From Poindextera sp041691315 (GTDB lineage Bacteria; Pseudomonadota; Alphaproteobacteria; Caulobacterales; Caulobacteraceae), in contig JBEPUW010000002.1 of NCBI GenBank assembly GCA_041691315.1, forward strand, positions 129,665 to 193,664: a stretch of DNA of 64,000 bases, in the 5' to 3' direction. The stretch's first letter is position 1; each line of letters begins with the position of its first letter. Under the pieces are notes generated by a model. It was given only the letters and a program-made list of their open reading frames with translations, was not told the origin of the DNA and ran no database searches. Below are positions 25,655-33,005 of the stretch, piece by piece. A program made the position numbers and the translations under genes.

Positions 25655-26686
25655 ATGCCGGATTCGCGCTTCTATGAAGACCTTGGCTCGGCCAGCGTCG
25701 ACGACCTCCTTAGCCTTACGGGGGCGACGCTGGCCGCCGGATCGGTTGACGGCGCGGCCATGGTCGCCTCGGTCGCGCCGCTGGCGCGGGCGGGGCCTGC
25801 CGATGTCAGCTTCTTCTCCGATGCGCGCTATCTCGACGCGCTGAAGACGACTAGAGCGGGCGCCTGTTTCCTAAGCCCCGCCCAGGCTGAGTTTGCGCCA
25901 TCGGGCTGTGCGGTGCTGCTGACCACTGAGCCGCAGATCGCCTATGCCAAGGCGGCCAACCGTCTACATCGGCCGCGGCTGATGCCGGCGGACTTTGGCC
26001 AGGTGCATCCGACCGCGACGCTGGAGGCGGGCGTGGTCCTAGCTCCCGGCGCGGTGATCGGGCCGGGCGTCAGCATCGGCGCGGGCGCCCATGTGGGGGC
26101 CAACGCGGTGATCGGGCCCGGCGTGGCGATCGGGCGCGACTGCACGATCGGCTCCAACGTCACCATCGGCTTTGCCCTGATCGGCGACCGGGTGCGCATC
26201 CTGGCCGGTGCGGTGATCGGCGAGGCGGGGTTCGGCGTCTCGGCCTCCAAGGGCGCGGCGGTGGACCTGCCACAGCTTGGCCGGGTCATCCTGCAAGACG
26301 GCGTGACCGTCGGGGCCAATAGCTGTATCGATCGGGGCTCCACCGGAGAGGATACGGTCGTCGGCGAGAACACCAAGATCGATAATCTGGTCCAGATCGG
26401 CCACAATGTTCAGCTCGGCCGCAGCTGCGTCCTCTGCGGCAGCGTCGGCCTGTCGGGCTCAACCATCGTCGGTGACGGCGTCATGTTCGGCGCCAAGGCC
26501 GGCATCGCCGACCACGTCACCATCGGCGCCGGCGCCCAGGTCATGGCGGCGGCCGGCGTCATGGGCGACATCCCCGCCGGTGAAACCTGGGGCGGCGCGC
26601 CCGCCGTCCGGGCGCGGCAGTTCTGGCGCCAAGTCGCCTGGGTCAGCCGCATGGTCAATGCGCGAAACCGGAGGGCAGAGGTTTGA
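25655..26686 (+). CDS. lpxD: UDP-3-O-(3-hydroxyacyl)glucosamine N-acyltransferase
   Basis: A 343-residue left-handed beta-helix acyltransferase, third step of lipid A synthesis. The N-terminal uridine-binding domain covers residues 1-110. From about residue 115, hexapeptide repeats run (GVVLAPGAVIGPGVSIGAGA and onward), with the presumed catalytic His in NLVQIGHNVQLGR at about residue 250. The C-terminal helix (FWRQVAWVSRMVNARNR) closes the trimer. It overlaps fabZ by four bases (26683-26686). Confidence 0.95.
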   Translation: MPDSRFYEDLGSASVDDLLSLTGATLAAGSVDGAAMVASVAPLARAGPADVSFFSDARYLDALKTTRAGACFLSPAQAEFAPSGCAVLLTTEPQIAYAKAANRLHRPRLMPADFGQVHPTATLEAGVVLAPGAVIGPGVSIGAGAHVGANAVIGPGVAIGRDCTIGSNVTIGFALIGDRVRILAGAVIGEAGFGVSASKGAAVDLPQLGRVILQDGVTVGANSCIDRGSTGEDTVVGENTKIDNLVQIGHNVQLGRSCVLCGSVGLSGSTIVGDGVMFGAKAGIADHVTIGAGAQVMAAAGVMGDIPAGETWGGAPAVRARQFWRQVAWVSRMVNARNRRAEV

Positions 26687-27156
26687 GCGAAGCAGTTGTG
26701 ACGGCGTCTGAGCCGGTCGATATCGATATCGACGAGATCCTCAGCCTGATCCCGCATCGCCCGCCCTTCCTGATGATCGACCGGGCGGAGGACTTTCAGT
26801 CTTACAAGTCGCTGATCGGCATCAAGAACGTCGCCATGAACGAGCCCTTCTTCGCCGGCCATTTTCCGGGCTATCCGGTCATGCCCGGGGTGATGATCGT
26901 CGAGGCCATCGCCCAGACCGGCGGCGTGTTGATGTCGAAGTCGATGAACCTCGATCTGGCCAGCAAAAGCATCTTCTTCATGTCGCTGGACAAATGCCGC
27001 TTCCGCGCCCCGGTGCGGCCCGGCGACATCCTGCGCATGCCCGTCGACGTGATCCGCGCCCGCCCGACCGTCGCCCAGTTCAAGGGCCGCGCCATGGTGG
27101 GCGACAATCTCGCCTGCGAGGTCGAGTTCATGGCCATGGTCGTCGAGCGTAGCTGA
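26683..27156 (+). CDS. fabZ: 3-hydroxyacyl-ACP dehydratase
   Basis: A 157-residue hot-dog dehydratase with the active-site stretch HFPGYPVMPGVMIVEAIAQ: catalytic His at residue 60 and Glu at 74. It dehydrates 3-hydroxyacyl-ACP, drawing on the same pool that LpxA and LpxD use, so clustering with lpx genes balances membrane lipid and lipid A. The start is TTG, overlapping the lpxD stop. An N-terminal VDIDIDEIL extension of about 15 residues is present. One base is shared with lpxA. Confidence 0.95.
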   Translation: MSEAVVTASEPVDIDIDEILSLIPHRPPFLMIDRAEDFQSYKSLIGIKNVAMNEPFFAGHFPGYPVMPGVMIVEAIAQTGGVLMSKSMNLDLASKSIFFMSLDKCRFRAPVRPGDILRMPVDVIRARPTVAQFKGRAMVGDNLACEVEFMAMVVERS

Positions 27157-27950
27157 TGAGTAGGATTCATGCCCTGGCCAGCGTCGACAAGGGCGCCCAG
27201 CTGGGTGAAGACGTCGAGATCGGCCCCTATTGCATCGTCGGGCCGCAGGTGAAGCTGGGTGCGCGCACGCGGCTGCAGTCCCATGTCAATATCGAAGGCC
27301 TGACCGAGATCGGCGAGGACTGTGTCGTGCATCCCTTCGCCAGCCTCGGCGGGCCGCCGCAGCACGCCGCCCACAAGGGCGACGACACCAGCCTGGTGAT
27401 CGGCGATCGCAACCTCATCCGCGAATATGTCACCATGAATGCCGGCTCGAGCGTCGGCGCGGGTGTGACCAGGGTTGGCTCGGACGGCATGTTCTACACC
27501 GGCGCGCACGTGGCGCATGACTGCGTGGTCGGCGACCGGGTGCTGCTGACCAATCTGGCCACGCTCGGCGGCCACGTGACCGTCGGCGACTATGCGATCG
27601 TCGGCGGCCTGGCCGGGGTGCACCAGTTCACCCGCATCGGCCGTTACGCCTTCCTGGGCGCCATGGCGACGGTGGTTCGCGACGTCATTCCGTACGGCAG
27701 CGTCTGGGGCAACCACGCCCACCTGGAAGGCCTGAACCTGGTTGGGCTGAAGCGCCGGGGATTCTCCCGCGAGCAGATCAATACGCTGAGGGTCGCCTAT
27801 CGGCTGCTGTTCGCCGAGGAAGGCTCGTTCCAGGAGCGGGTCGACGAGGTGGCCGAGACCTATGCCGACGCGCCAGAGGTGATGGAGGTCATCGACTTCA
27901 TCCGCGCCGACGCTAACCGGCCGCTCTGCATGCCCGCGCGCGAGGTTTGA
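27156..27950 (+). CDS. lpxA: UDP-N-acetylglucosamine acyltransferase
   Basis: A 264-residue hexapeptide-repeat enzyme catalysing the first step of lipid A synthesis. The presumed catalytic His is at residue 121, in YTGAHVAHDCVVGD (the His125 equivalent of the E. coli enzyme). The repeat helix starts at the N-terminus (VDKGAQLGEDVEIGPYCIVG), and the GNHAHLEGLNLVGLKRRGFS substrate-binding segment is near residues 187-206. The C-terminal helical domain is complete. Whether it prefers GlcNAc or its 3-amino analogue cannot be told by eye. Confidence 0.95.
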   Translation: MSRIHALASVDKGAQLGEDVEIGPYCIVGPQVKLGARTRLQSHVNIEGLTEIGEDCVVHPFASLGGPPQHAAHKGDDTSLVIGDRNLIREYVTMNAGSSVGAGVTRVGSDGMFYTGAHVAHDCVVGDRVLLTNLATLGGHVTVGDYAIVGGLAGVHQFTRIGRYAFLGAMATVVRDVIPYGSVWGNHAHLEGLNLVGLKRRGFSREQINTLRVAYRLLFAEEGSFQERVDEVAETYADAPEVMEVIDFIRADANRPLCMPAREV

Positions 27951-27957
27951 ACCGTTC

Positions 27958-28791
27958 ATGGCCAAGCTCGGACTGATTGCCGGCGCTGGGGGGCTTCCGG
28001 TCGAGATCGTCCGCGCCTGCGAGGCGGCCGAGCGGCCGATCTTCGTCGTGCGACTGGGCGGCCTGGCCGATCCGGCCATAGCCGAGGCCCGCGGCGTCGA
28101 CGCCGGCGTTGCCGAGTGGGGCAAGGTGTTCGCGGCGCTGAAGAAAGAAGGCTGCGAACAGGTCTGCTTCGCCGGCCACGTGCCGAGGCCCGACTTCGCC
28201 AATCTGAAGCCGGATCTACGCGGTCTGGCGGCCCTGCCGGGCATTATCGCCGCCGCCCGCAAGGGCGACGACGCCCTGTTGCGGCAGATCATCACGGAGA
28301 TCGAGAAGGAAGGCTTTATCGTCGAGGGCCCCAACGAAGTGCTCAGTAGCCTGACGATTTCGGCGGGTCCTCTGGGACGTCTGGCGCCGTCCGAATGGCA
28401 CATGGCCGACATCGAACAGGCCGTCCGCGCCGCGCGCGTGCTTGGCGAACTCGACATCGGCCAGGGCGTCGTGGTGGCGGGCGGCCTAGTGCTGGCGGTC
28501 GAGGCGCAGGAGGGCACCGACGCCATGCTGCGCCGCTGCGCCGAACTACCGGAAGCGCTGCGCGCCAACGGCGGCCAGCCCATGGGCGTGCTGGCCAAGG
28601 CGGTGAAGCCGAACCAGGACCGCCGCATCGACCTGCCGGCCATCGGCCCGGCGACGGTCATAGGCGCCGCCCGCGCCGGCCTGGCCGGGATCGTCGGCGA
28701 AACCGGCGCGCTGCTGGTCATCGACCGGGCCGAAGTTATTCAGACGGCGGACGATCTGGGCCTGTTCGTCGTGGGCGTGGCCCCGGCGTGA
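27958..28791 (+). CDS. lpxI: UDP-2,3-diacylglucosamine diphosphatase LpxI
   Basis: A 277-residue protein starting MAKLGLIAGAGGLPVEIVRA. It has the LpxI features VCFAGHVPRPDFANLKPDLR and a C-terminal domain with KAVKPNQDRRIDLPAIGPAT. LpxI was first described in Caulobacter crescentus; it makes lipid X by attacking the alpha-phosphate and so replaces LpxH. Its place between lpxA and lpxB is the canonical one. The stop overlaps the lpxB GTG start by four bases. Confidence 0.94.
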   Translation: MAKLGLIAGAGGLPVEIVRACEAAERPIFVVRLGGLADPAIAEARGVDAGVAEWGKVFAALKKEGCEQVCFAGHVPRPDFANLKPDLRGLAALPGIIAAARKGDDALLRQIITEIEKEGFIVEGPNEVLSSLTISAGPLGRLAPSEWHMADIEQAVRAARVLGELDIGQGVVVAGGLVLAVEAQEGTDAMLRRCAELPEALRANGGQPMGVLAKAVKPNQDRRIDLPAIGPATVIGAARAGLAGIVGETGALLVIDRAEVIQTADDLGLFVVGVAPA

Positions 28792-30020
28792 GCCGGCCGC
28801 TGACGGTGATGCTGGTCACGGCCGAGGCCTCGTCCGGCGACGCCCTCGGCGCGGCCTTGGCGCGGGCCCTCAGGGCGCGCTTGGGCGCAAATGCGCGCTT
28901 TGTCGGCGTCGGCGGCGAGGCCATGGCCGGCGAGGGCATCGAGAGCCCGTTCGACGTGCGCGAACTTTCTATCGTCGGCATGTTCGAGGGCCTGATGGCC
29001 TATCCGACGGTGGTCAGACGCGTGGCCGAGACCGCCGCCCTGGCGGCCAGGGAAAAACCCGACATCGCGGTCCTGATCGATTCCTGGGGCTTCACCCTGC
29101 GCGTCGCTCAAGCCCTGCGCCGGCAAAGCCCCGACCTGCCGCTGATCAAATATGTCGGCCCGCAGGTCTGGGCGACGCGGCCGGGTCGGGCCAGGACGCT
29201 GGCGAACACCGTCGATCACCTGCTGGCCATCAACACCTTCGATGCGCCGTATTTCGAGGCCGAGGGCCTGGCGACCACCTTTGTCGGGGGCTCGACGCTG
29301 GCCCTGGACCTCAGCGGCGCCGATCCGCAGCGACTGCGCCAGGCGATTGCCGCCACCGCCGACGAGCCGATCCTTCTGGTGCTGCCCGGCAGCCGGCCGG
29401 GCGAGATCGAGCGGCTGTCGCGGCCGTTCGCGGATGCGGTGCGGCGCCTGGTCGCCGAACGGCCCGGGCTGCGCGTCGTCGTGCCGGCCGCCGCCACCGT
29501 CGCCGGCCTGGTCAGGGCCAAGGTCGGCGCGTGGACGACCAGGGCCACGATCATCGAGGGTGACCAGCTGAAATACGACGCCATGAAGGCCGCCACCGTC
29601 GCGCTGGCCTGCAGCGGCACGGTGACCAGCGAACTGGCCATGGCCGGCTGTCCCATGGTGGTAGCCTATCGCCTCAGCGAGATCGGCTACTGGGTGCTGC
29701 GCGCGGTCTATCGCCAGCGCCACATCACCCTGTTCAACATCGCGGCCGGCGAGACCATCGCGCCGGAGTTCATCCAGCACGACTGCACCGGCGCGAAGTT
29801 GGCAGCCGCGGTGGCCGAGCGCCTCGACGACCCAACCTTGCGCGCTCGTCAGATCGCGGCGCAAAGCGCCATCCTGGAGAAGATGGGCCGCGGCGGCCCC
29901 GATCCGGCGGAGATCGCGGCCGATGTGGTGGTGCGGATGCTCGAAGAGCGCGGGCTGTTGACCGATTTACGGGCCCCTTCTCCCCTTGCGGGAGAAGGTG
30001 TCAGCGAAGCTGACAGATGA
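28788..30020 (+). CDS. lpxB: Lipid A disaccharide synthase, tail encoded by a repeat
   Basis: A 410-residue GT19 glycosyltransferase joining UDP-2,3-diacylglucosamine and lipid X. Visible motifs are TAEASSGDALGAALARAL at the N-terminus, DSWGFTLRVAQALRR, IKYVGPQVWATRPGRA, the donor-site VLPGSRPGEIERL and ACSGTVTSELAMAGCPMVVA. The start is GTG at 28788, overlapping the lpxI stop. The last 15 residues (APSPLAGEGVSEADR) and the stop codon lie inside palindromic repeat A copy 1, so the native C-terminus has been replaced or extended. The catalytic domain is complete before that point. Confidence 0.94.
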   Translation: MSRPLTVMLVTAEASSGDALGAALARALRARLGANARFVGVGGEAMAGEGIESPFDVRELSIVGMFEGLMAYPTVVRRVAETAALAAREKPDIAVLIDSWGFTLRVAQALRRQSPDLPLIKYVGPQVWATRPGRARTLANTVDHLLAINTFDAPYFEAEGLATTFVGGSTLALDLSGADPQRLRQAIAATADEPILLVLPGSRPGEIERLSRPFADAVRRLVAERPGLRVVVPAAATVAGLVRAKVGAWTTRATIIEGDQLKYDAMKAATVALACSGTVTSELAMAGCPMVVAYRLSEIGYWVLRAVYRQRHITLFNIAAGETIAPEFIQHDCTGAKLAAAVAERLDDPTLRARQIAAQSAILEKMGRGGPDPAEIAADVVVRMLEERGLLTDLRAPSPLAGEGVSEADR

Positions 30021-30126
30021 GGGGTCGCGCGTCGATCTCCGCGTCGTTTCGGGGACTTGCCGGATAGGGCTTTCAACCCCTCATCCGACCCCTTCGGGGC
30101 CACCTTCTCCCGCAAGAGGGAGAAGG
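29974..30126. repeat. Palindromic repeat A, copy 1
   Basis: A 153-base element. The left unit is a hairpin of CCTTCTCCC and GGGAGAAGG arms followed by GAGGGGTCGCGC. A variable middle of about 40 bases follows, then the right unit ACCCCTCATCCGACCCCTTC and a second CCTTCTCCC/GGGAGAAGG hairpin in inverted order. It overlaps the end of lpxB and ends eight bases before the stop of the convergent gltA. Copies 2 and 3 are at 48914-49066 and 63520-63671. It may act as a bidirectional terminator here. Confidence 0.9.
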
Positions 30127-30134
30127 AACGGGAG

Positions 30135-31418
30135 CTAGCCCCGCTTGTCGATCGGGGTGAATTCGCGCTTCAGGGGGCCGGTGTAGAGCTGGCGCGGGCG
30201 GCCGATCTTGCGCTGCGGGTCTTCGAACATCTCCTTCCACTGGCTGATCCAGCCAACGGTGCGGGCGACCGCGAACAGCACGGTGAACATCTCCGGCGGG
30301 AAGCCCATCGCCTTCAGGGTTATGCCCGAATAGAAGTCCACGTTCGGATAGAGCTTGCGTTCGATGAAATAGGGGTCGCTGAGCGCGATCTTTTCGAGCT
30401 CCATCGCCACCTTCAAGAGCGGATCGTCGCTGTCGCCGATCTCGTCCAGCACCTCGTGGCAGGTCTTCTGCATCACTGTCGCGCGCGGATCGTAGTTCTT
30501 GTAAACCCGGTGGCCGAAGCCCATCAGCCGGTATTTGCGGTCCTTCACGCCCTGCACGTATTCGGGGATGCGATCGACGGTGCCGATCTCCATCAGCATG
30601 TTCAGCGCCTCTTCGTTGGCGCCGCCGTGCGCCGGGCCCCAAAGGCAGGCGATGCCGGCCGCGATACAGGCGAAGGGATTGGCGCCCGACGAGCCAGCCA
30701 GCCTGACCGTCGAGGTCGAGGCGTTCTGTTCGTGGTCCGCGTGCAGGATGAAGATGCGGTCCATGGCCTTGACCAGCACCGGATTGGGTTCCCAGTCTTC
30801 GGCTGGGACGCTGAAGGCCATGCGCAGGAAATTCTCGGCGAAGCCCAGGTCGTTGCGCGGCGAAACGAAGGGCTGGCCGATCGAATATTTGTAAGCGCGG
30901 GCGGCGATGGTCGGCATCTTGGCGATCAGCCGGTGCGCCGAGATCTCGCGCTGCTTGGGATCATCGACATTGATGCTGTCGTGATAGAAGGCCGACAGCG
31001 CGCCGACCGCCCCGGTCATGATCGCCATCGGGTGCGCATCGCTGCGAAAGCCGGTGAAGAACCGGTCGAACTGGGCGTGCAGCATCGTGTGGTAGGTGAT
31101 GATGTGCTCGAAGTCTTCGAACTCGGGCGCCGTCGGCAGTTCGCCGTTCAAGAGCAGGTAGCAGACCTCCAGAAAGCTCGACTTCTCGGCCAGCTCTTCG
31201 ATGTTGTAGCCGCGGTGCAGCAAAATCCCCGCATCGCCGTCGATATAGGTGATCTTGCTCTCGCAACTTGCCGTCGAGGTGAAGCCCGGATCGAAGGTGA
31301 AAACGTCGGCATTGGCGTAGAGGCTGCGCACGTCGATAACGTCGGGGCCATCGGTGCCCTTGATCATCTGCAGGTCGTAGCTCTTGTTGTCGATGATCAG
31401 CGTTGCGCTTTCGGCCAT
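30135..31418 (-). CDS. gltA: Citrate synthase
   Basis: A 427-residue type II citrate synthase, first enzyme of the TCA cycle (acetyl-CoA plus oxaloacetate). Catalytic residues are visible: His in GPAHGGANEEAL, His in MGFGHRVYKNYDPRA and Asp in NVDFYSGI. The Cys/His-rich SCESKITYIDGDAGILLHRG near residues 50-70 is conserved in the proteobacterial hexameric type. The ATG at 31418 has a GAAGGA site upstream; a TTG two codons earlier is less likely. It is transcribed towards lpxB, with repeat A between them. Confidence 0.96.
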   Translation of the reverse strand: MAESATLIIDNKSYDLQMIKGTDGPDVIDVRSLYANADVFTFDPGFTSTASCESKITYIDGDAGILLHRGYNIEELAEKSSFLEVCYLLLNGELPTAPEFEDFEHIITYHTMLHAQFDRFFTGFRSDAHPMAIMTGAVGALSAFYHDSINVDDPKQREISAHRLIAKMPTIAARAYKYSIGQPFVSPRNDLGFAENFLRMAFSVPAEDWEPNPVLVKAMDRIFILHADHEQNASTSTVRLAGSSGANPFACIAAGIACLWGPAHGGANEEALNMLMEIGTVDRIPEYVQGVKDRKYRLMGFGHRVYKNYDPRATVMQKTCHEVLDEIGDSDDPLLKVAMELEKIALSDPYFIERKLYPNVDFYSGITLKAMGFPPEMFTVLFAVARTVGWISQWKEMFEDPQRKIGRPRQLYTGPLKREFTPIDKRG

Positions 31419-31477
31419 GCCCAATTCCTTCGTAAGCGAGGGCGCCCTTCAGGCGGTTCGGATTGCCTTATAACGGC

Positions 31478-32902
31478 TTACTGCACTTGCGAAAGAGCGT
31501 CCGCGATTCGACCCAGGCTCTCCTCGCGGCCCAGCGCTTCGAGCGCGCTGGCGAGGTCGGGCGCGGTCGCGCCGCCCGAGAGGACGCCCCGTAAGGCGGG
31601 GCCGAACTTGCCAAGCCCGACGCCCTCGGAATCCGCGAAGTCCTGCAAGGCCTTACCCAAGGGCGCCGCCGTCCATTCGGGTTGTCCGTTAAGTACCGAG
31701 TCCAGCCGTGCGAGACGCTCACGGGTGGTCTCATCGAGCAGTTTCAGGGTCTTGTCGTCCAGCGGCAGCGGACGTTTTTTGAGCACGAACAGGGTGAGGT
31801 TGGCGAGATCGAGCAGGGTTTTGGCGCCGTCTCTGACCAACGGAATGGCGCGGGCCAGCGTGACCTCGTCCGTTTCGCCCTGGACAAGGCTGCTGCCGGC
31901 ATGGATCTGAGCCGTGAGCTTGGTCAGGCGGGGTATATCGGCGACGCGGATGTAGTGGTTGTTGATATGCTCAAGCTTCACGAGATCGAGCCTCGCCGGC
32001 GAACGCACGACGTCCTTCAGGTCGAACCACTCGATCGCCTGGGCGTCAGAGAATATCTCGGCATCGCCGTGGCCCCAGCCCAGCCGCGCCAGATAGTTGC
32101 GCACGGCCTCGGGCAGGTAGCCCGCGGCCATGAACTCGCCGACCGACTGGGCGCCGTGGCGCTTTGACAGCTTGGCGCCGTCAGCCCCGACCAGCAGCGG
32201 CAGGTGTGCGAAAAACGGCACGTCCCAACCGAGCGCGCGATAGATCAGGATCTGGCGGCCGGCGTTGCTCAGGTGCTCTTCGCCGCGGATGACGTGAGTG
32301 ATGCCCATTTCGTGGTCGTCGACGGCCACGGCCAGGTTGTAGGTCGGGTTGCCGTCGCTACGCAGCAAGACCAGGTCCTCCAAATCCTTGTTCGGAAAGG
32401 CCACCCGGCCGCGTACCAAGTCTTCGATGACGGTCTCGCCGTCATTCGGCACCTTGAAGCGGACGACGAAGGGAAGGTTGCTCTGTTCCGGCCCCGGCGC
32501 ACGCTCGCGCCAGGACGAGCGCAGGGCGTGGCCCTCGGTGCGCGCGATCGCCTTGGCCTCGTCGGCTTCTTCGGTCGTCATATAGCAACGATAGGCCCAG
32601 CCCAGCTCGACCAGCCGCGCCACGACCCCGCGGTGGATGTCGGCGCGGGCGAATTGGAACACCGGCGGCGCATCGGGCACGAGGCCCAGCCAATCCAGGC
32701 TGTCGAAAATCACCTGCACGGCCGCTTCGCTGTGGCGCTCGCGGTCGGTGTCCTCAACCCGGATCAGGAAGGTCCCGCCCGTGTGACGTGCATATAACCA
32801 GTTGAAAAGCGCCGACCGAGCGTTGCCAATGTGCAGCGAGCCGGTGGGCGAGGGGGCGATACGGGTGACGACGGGCCTGTCGGCCGAAGATGGGTCGGAC
32901 AT
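31478..32902 (-). CDS. gltX: Glutamyl-tRNA synthetase
   Basis: A 474-residue class I synthetase. The HIGH motif appears as PSPTGSLHIGNARSALFNWL near the N-terminus and the KMSKS motif as GAKLSKRHGAQSVGEF around residue 240. The ATG at 32902 gives the normal start MSDPSSADRPVVTRIAPSPT; the open frame extends 25 codons further but that part has poor composition. In organisms lacking GlnRS this enzyme is usually non-discriminating and charges both tRNA-Glu and tRNA-Gln, which the sequence alone does not show. Its 5' end lies close to the divergent comEC. Confidence 0.95.
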   Translation of the reverse strand: MSDPSSADRPVVTRIAPSPTGSLHIGNARSALFNWLYARHTGGTFLIRVEDTDRERHSEAAVQVIFDSLDWLGLVPDAPPVFQFARADIHRGVVARLVELGWAYRCYMTTEEADEAKAIARTEGHALRSSWRERAPGPEQSNLPFVVRFKVPNDGETVIEDLVRGRVAFPNKDLEDLVLLRSDGNPTYNLAVAVDDHEMGITHVIRGEEHLSNAGRQILIYRALGWDVPFFAHLPLLVGADGAKLSKRHGAQSVGEFMAAGYLPEAVRNYLARLGWGHGDAEIFSDAQAIEWFDLKDVVRSPARLDLVKLEHINNHYIRVADIPRLTKLTAQIHAGSSLVQGETDEVTLARAIPLVRDGAKTLLDLANLTLFVLKKRPLPLDDKTLKLLDETTRERLARLDSVLNGQPEWTAAPLGKALQDFADSEGVGLGKFGPALRGVLSGGATAPDLASALEALGREESLGRIADALSQVQ

Positions 32903-33005
32903 TGGGGTTCCGCTGGGCGGCGTTGACCGGCCGGGCGGCGAGACGCCGCGGCCAGGTTGGGCGCGGGGTCTTAGCACGCGCCTTGGCCGGCTTCCTAGCC
33001 GGGCG

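Noticed and set aside
28395..28787. An extended N-terminus for LpxB reading through the end of lpxI
   Set aside because: The extra residues are Arg/Gly-rich shadow of lpxI. The GTG at 28788 starts MSRPLTVMLVTAEASSGD, the normal LpxB beginning.
30057..31910. Long plus-strand frame opposite gltA
   Set aside because: Citrate synthase active-site residues are intact on the minus strand; the opposite frame has shadow composition.
32903..32977. N-terminal extension of GltX
   Set aside because: Would add 25 Pro/Gly/Arg-rich residues before the conserved MSDPSSADRPVVTRIAPSPT start.
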